Below are positions 62,277 to 64,000 of a DNA stretch of 64,000 bases, piece after piece. Source of the stretch: Rhodobium orientis (lineage in GTDB: Bacteria; Pseudomonadota; Alphaproteobacteria; Rhizobiales; Rhodobiaceae). Both the position numbers and the translations under genes were made by a program. Location of the stretch: the NCBI RefSeq assembly GCF_003258835.1, contig NZ_NPEV01000029.1, positions 1-64,000 on the forward strand, in the 5' to 3' direction. The notes under the pieces were generated by a model that saw nothing but the letters and a program-made list of their open reading frames with translations, made no database searches and was not told the origin of the DNA. Every line of letters starts with the position of its first letter. Positions within the stretch are counted from its first letter, which is position 1.

Positions 62277-62308
62277 CGTTGTCTTTCGTGCAGCGTCCGA
62301 CAAGGCCG

Positions 62309-63634
62309 CTAGACCAGCCACATGGCCAGGTTCGGGAAGGCAAGCATCAGGGCGAGCACCGCCAACTGCATCAGGATGAACGGCCACAGCGACTTGAAGA
62401 TGTCGCCGAGACTGATCTCTGGTGGCGCGACGCCCTTGAGGTAGAAGGCGGCCGGCCCGAAGGGCGGGCTCAGGAACGAGACCTGCATGTTGACGGCAAA
62501 CAGGATGCCGAACCAGATCGGATCGTAGCCGAGCTTGGTGATGATCGGCACGAAGATCGGCAGGGTCAGCATGGCGATGCCGATCCAGTCGAGGAACAGG
62601 CCGAGGATCAGAAGGATGATCATCATGACGATAATGATCACCACCGGCGCCGCATCGATGCCGAGGATGGTGGCGGAGACGAAGCGGTTGCCGCCCATCA
62701 GGTTGTAAACGCCGACGAGGGTCGCCGCGCCGACGCCGATCCACACGATCATGCCGCAGGTGGTCAGCGTCTGCATGACGCTGTCATGGACCAGCTTGAA
62801 GGTGAGCTCGCGCCGGATCATCGTCGCCGCCAGGACGCCGAAGACGCCCATGGCCGCGGCCTCCGTGACGCTGGCGATGCCGGCATAGATGGTGCCGAGC
62901 ACCATGAAGGCGATGGCCGCCGGCAGGATGACCGCCTTGATCGCCCGGATCCGCGCCGGCCCCCGCTCGTCAGCCGGCAGCGGCGGCATCGCCGGCGCCA
63001 GCTCGGGGTTCACCATGCAGCGGATCAGCACATAGGTCATGTAAAGGCCGGCGAGAAGCACGCCCGGCGTGACGGCGGCAACGAACAGGTCCGCGATGGA
63101 GACGCTGGCGATCAGGCCGTAGATGATCAAGACGATGGAGGGCGGGATCATCGTGCCGAGCGAGCCGCCGCCGCAGACGACGCCGATGGCGATCTTGCGG
63201 TCGTAGCCGAGCCGCAGCATCTGCGGCAGGGCGAGGATGCCGAGGAGCACGATCTCGCCGCCGATGATGCCCGACATCGCGGCCAGGAACACGGCCACCA
63301 CAAGCGTCTGGATGGCGACGCCGCCCGGAAGGCGTCCGGCCAGCACCCGCATGCCGGAAAACAGGTCGCGCGCGATCCCCGATCTGTCGAGCAGCGACGC
63401 CATGAGCACGAACATCGGCACGGCAACGAGGGAGTACTCGGTGATGAAGCCGTAGACCCGGGAAATCACCAGCGGGATGGCGTTGGGGCCGAACCAGCCG
63501 ACGGTGAAGACGAGCGCCACGAGGCCCGTGACGAAGGCGAGCGGCAGGCCGGAGAGAAGCAGGAGGAAGATGCTGCCGACGAGCACATAGGTGCCCCATT
63601 CGATGCCCATCGCCTGAAGACCGAGACCGCCCAT
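62309..63634 (-). CDS. TRAP transporter large permease (DctM family), sugar-acid type
   Basis: 441 residues from ATG 63634 with GGAG seven bases upstream, one base after the small-subunit stop. About 12 membrane segments: [95 protein letters not shown], ending [18 protein letters not shown]. Context points to galactonate or a related acid as cargo. Confidence 0.92.
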   Translation of the reverse strand: MGGLGLQAMGIEWGTYVLVGSIFLLLLSGLPLAFVTGLVALVFTVGWFGPNAIPLVISRVYGFITEYSLVAVPMFVLMASLLDRSGIARDLFSGMRVLAGRLPGGVAIQTLVVAVFLAAMSGIIGGEIVLLGILALPQMLRLGYDRKIAIGVVCGGGSLGTMIPPSIVLIIYGLIASVSIADLFVAAVTPGVLLAGLYMTYVLIRCMVNPELAPAMPPLPADERGPARIRAIKAVILPAAIAFMVLGTIYAGIASVTEAAAMGVFGVLAATMIRRELTFKLVHDSVMQTLTTCGMIVWIGVGAATLVGVYNLMGGNRFVSATILGIDAAPVVIIIVMMIILLILGLFLDWIGIAMLTLPIFVPIITKLGYDPIWFGILFAVNMQVSFLSPPFGPAAFYLKGVAPPEISLGDIFKSLWPFILMQLAVLALMLAFPNLAMWLV

Positions 63635-63635
63635 C

Positions 63636-64000
63636 TCACTGCTCCTTCGCGGGATCGGTGCCGCGCGGATCGGCGTCCGGCGCACCGCGGATGGCATGGA
63701 TGAGGTGCAGGATGGTCTGCAGCGTCATCAGGATGAGGGCGATCAGGATGACGCCCTTGGTGAGCGCCGGGAACGGCGGGTTCCAGCTCGTGCCGGAGCG
63801 CTCCAGCGACCATTCGCCGAACGGATTGTGCGAGGCCCGCCAGAACAGCACATAGGCCGCATAGGTCATGCCGCCGGCGAACAGCAGCGTGATGACGGAA
63901 TTGAAGATGTCGAGCCAGCGCCGGGTCCTGGCCGACACCGCGTCGTAGATCAGCCGGACGCGGATGTGCTTGTCGCGGGCGAGCGCGATCGGCCCGCCGA
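63636..64000 (-). CDS. TRAP transporter small permease (DctQ family), partial at window edge
   Basis: At least 121 residues, 3' part of the gene; the frame is open to position 64000, so the true start lies outside. The visible N-terminal part reads GGPIALARDKHIRVRLIYDAVSARTRRW, the loop before the third membrane helix of DctQ proteins. Then LDIFNSVITLLFAGGMTYAAYVLFW and a later hydrophobic segment GVILIALILMTLQTILHLI follow. Its stop lies next to the dctM start. The binding-protein gene is presumably further right. Confidence 0.85.
   Translation of the reverse strand, partial: GGPIALARDKHIRVRLIYDAVSARTRRWLDIFNSVITLLFAGGMTYAAYVLFWRASHNPFGEWSLERSGTSWNPPFPALTKGVILIALILMTLQTILHLIHAIRGAPDADPRGTDPAKEQ

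Overview
High-GC DNA dense with alphaproteobacterial gene families: an aerobic (CobG/CobN-type) cobalamin pathway, DUF1636, DUF2937, DUF2852, several TRAP and ABC transporters, and many LysR regulators. The best guess is an aerobic, free-living heterotroph of the Hyphomicrobiales (Rhizobiales) or a near relative. The genus cannot be named from sequence alone. No rRNA, tRNA, CRISPR array, prophage or insertion sequence was recognised, and the region reads as ordinary chromosome.

Layout. (1) 0.07-0.3 kb: intergenic palindromic repeats. (2) 0.3-17.2 kb: cobalt/cobalamin block. On the minus strand a promoter and cobalamin riboswitch (about 15.5-15.7 kb) lead into DUF1636, cobW, cobN, cobG, cobH, cobI and cobJ, then, beyond an antisense cobK, cobL, cobE and cobM, followed by DUF2937, a LysR gene and a DUF1007-NicO metal transporter. 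cobQ diverges on the plus strand. (3) 17.2-20 kb: PilZ protein, TetR regulator, DUF2852 membrane protein, and a secreted Arg/Tyr-rich small protein. (4) 20.5-24.1 kb: peptide-type ABC transporter lacking a binding-protein gene. (5) 24.2-26.9 kb: HAD hydrolase and the divergent dps/oxyR pair. (6) 26.9-35.8 kb: TRAP transporter with diaminopropionate ammonia-lyase, an M20 carbamoylase-type hydrolase, an N-carbamoyl-D-amino-acid hydrolase and a fold-type-II PLP enzyme, divergent from an RpiR regulator with two matching operators. (7) 35.8-46.1 kb: ProVWX betaine-type transporter with an Ldh-family reductase, DUF3726, a 571-residue protein of unknown function, an M19 dipeptidase, a ketoglutarate-semialdehyde-type dehydrogenase and a divergent LysR. 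(8) 46.2-46.7 kb: stand-alone globin-like sensor domain. (9) 46.7-57.2 kb: LysR plus a polyamine-type operon (ABC transporter, class III aminotransferase, BKACE, GNAT, acetylpolyamine deacetylase, FAD amine oxidase, RidA). (10) 57.2-57.6 kb: repeats. (11) 57.6-64 kb: sugar-acid operon (gntK, gnd, dgoK, dgoA, dgoD, TRAP permeases), running off the right edge.

Taken together this is a scavenging genome. Four uptake systems sit beside enzymes for nitrogenous compounds and sugar acids, and most units have a divergent regulator with a visible palindromic operator. The candidates for undescribed biology are the carbamoyl/diaminopropionate cluster, the betaine-type cluster with two uncharacterised proteins, the acetyl-polyamine cluster ending in BKACE, and a TetR-DUF2852 regulon defined by a shared 19-bp operator. 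Functions are assigned by reading protein motifs. No database search was run.
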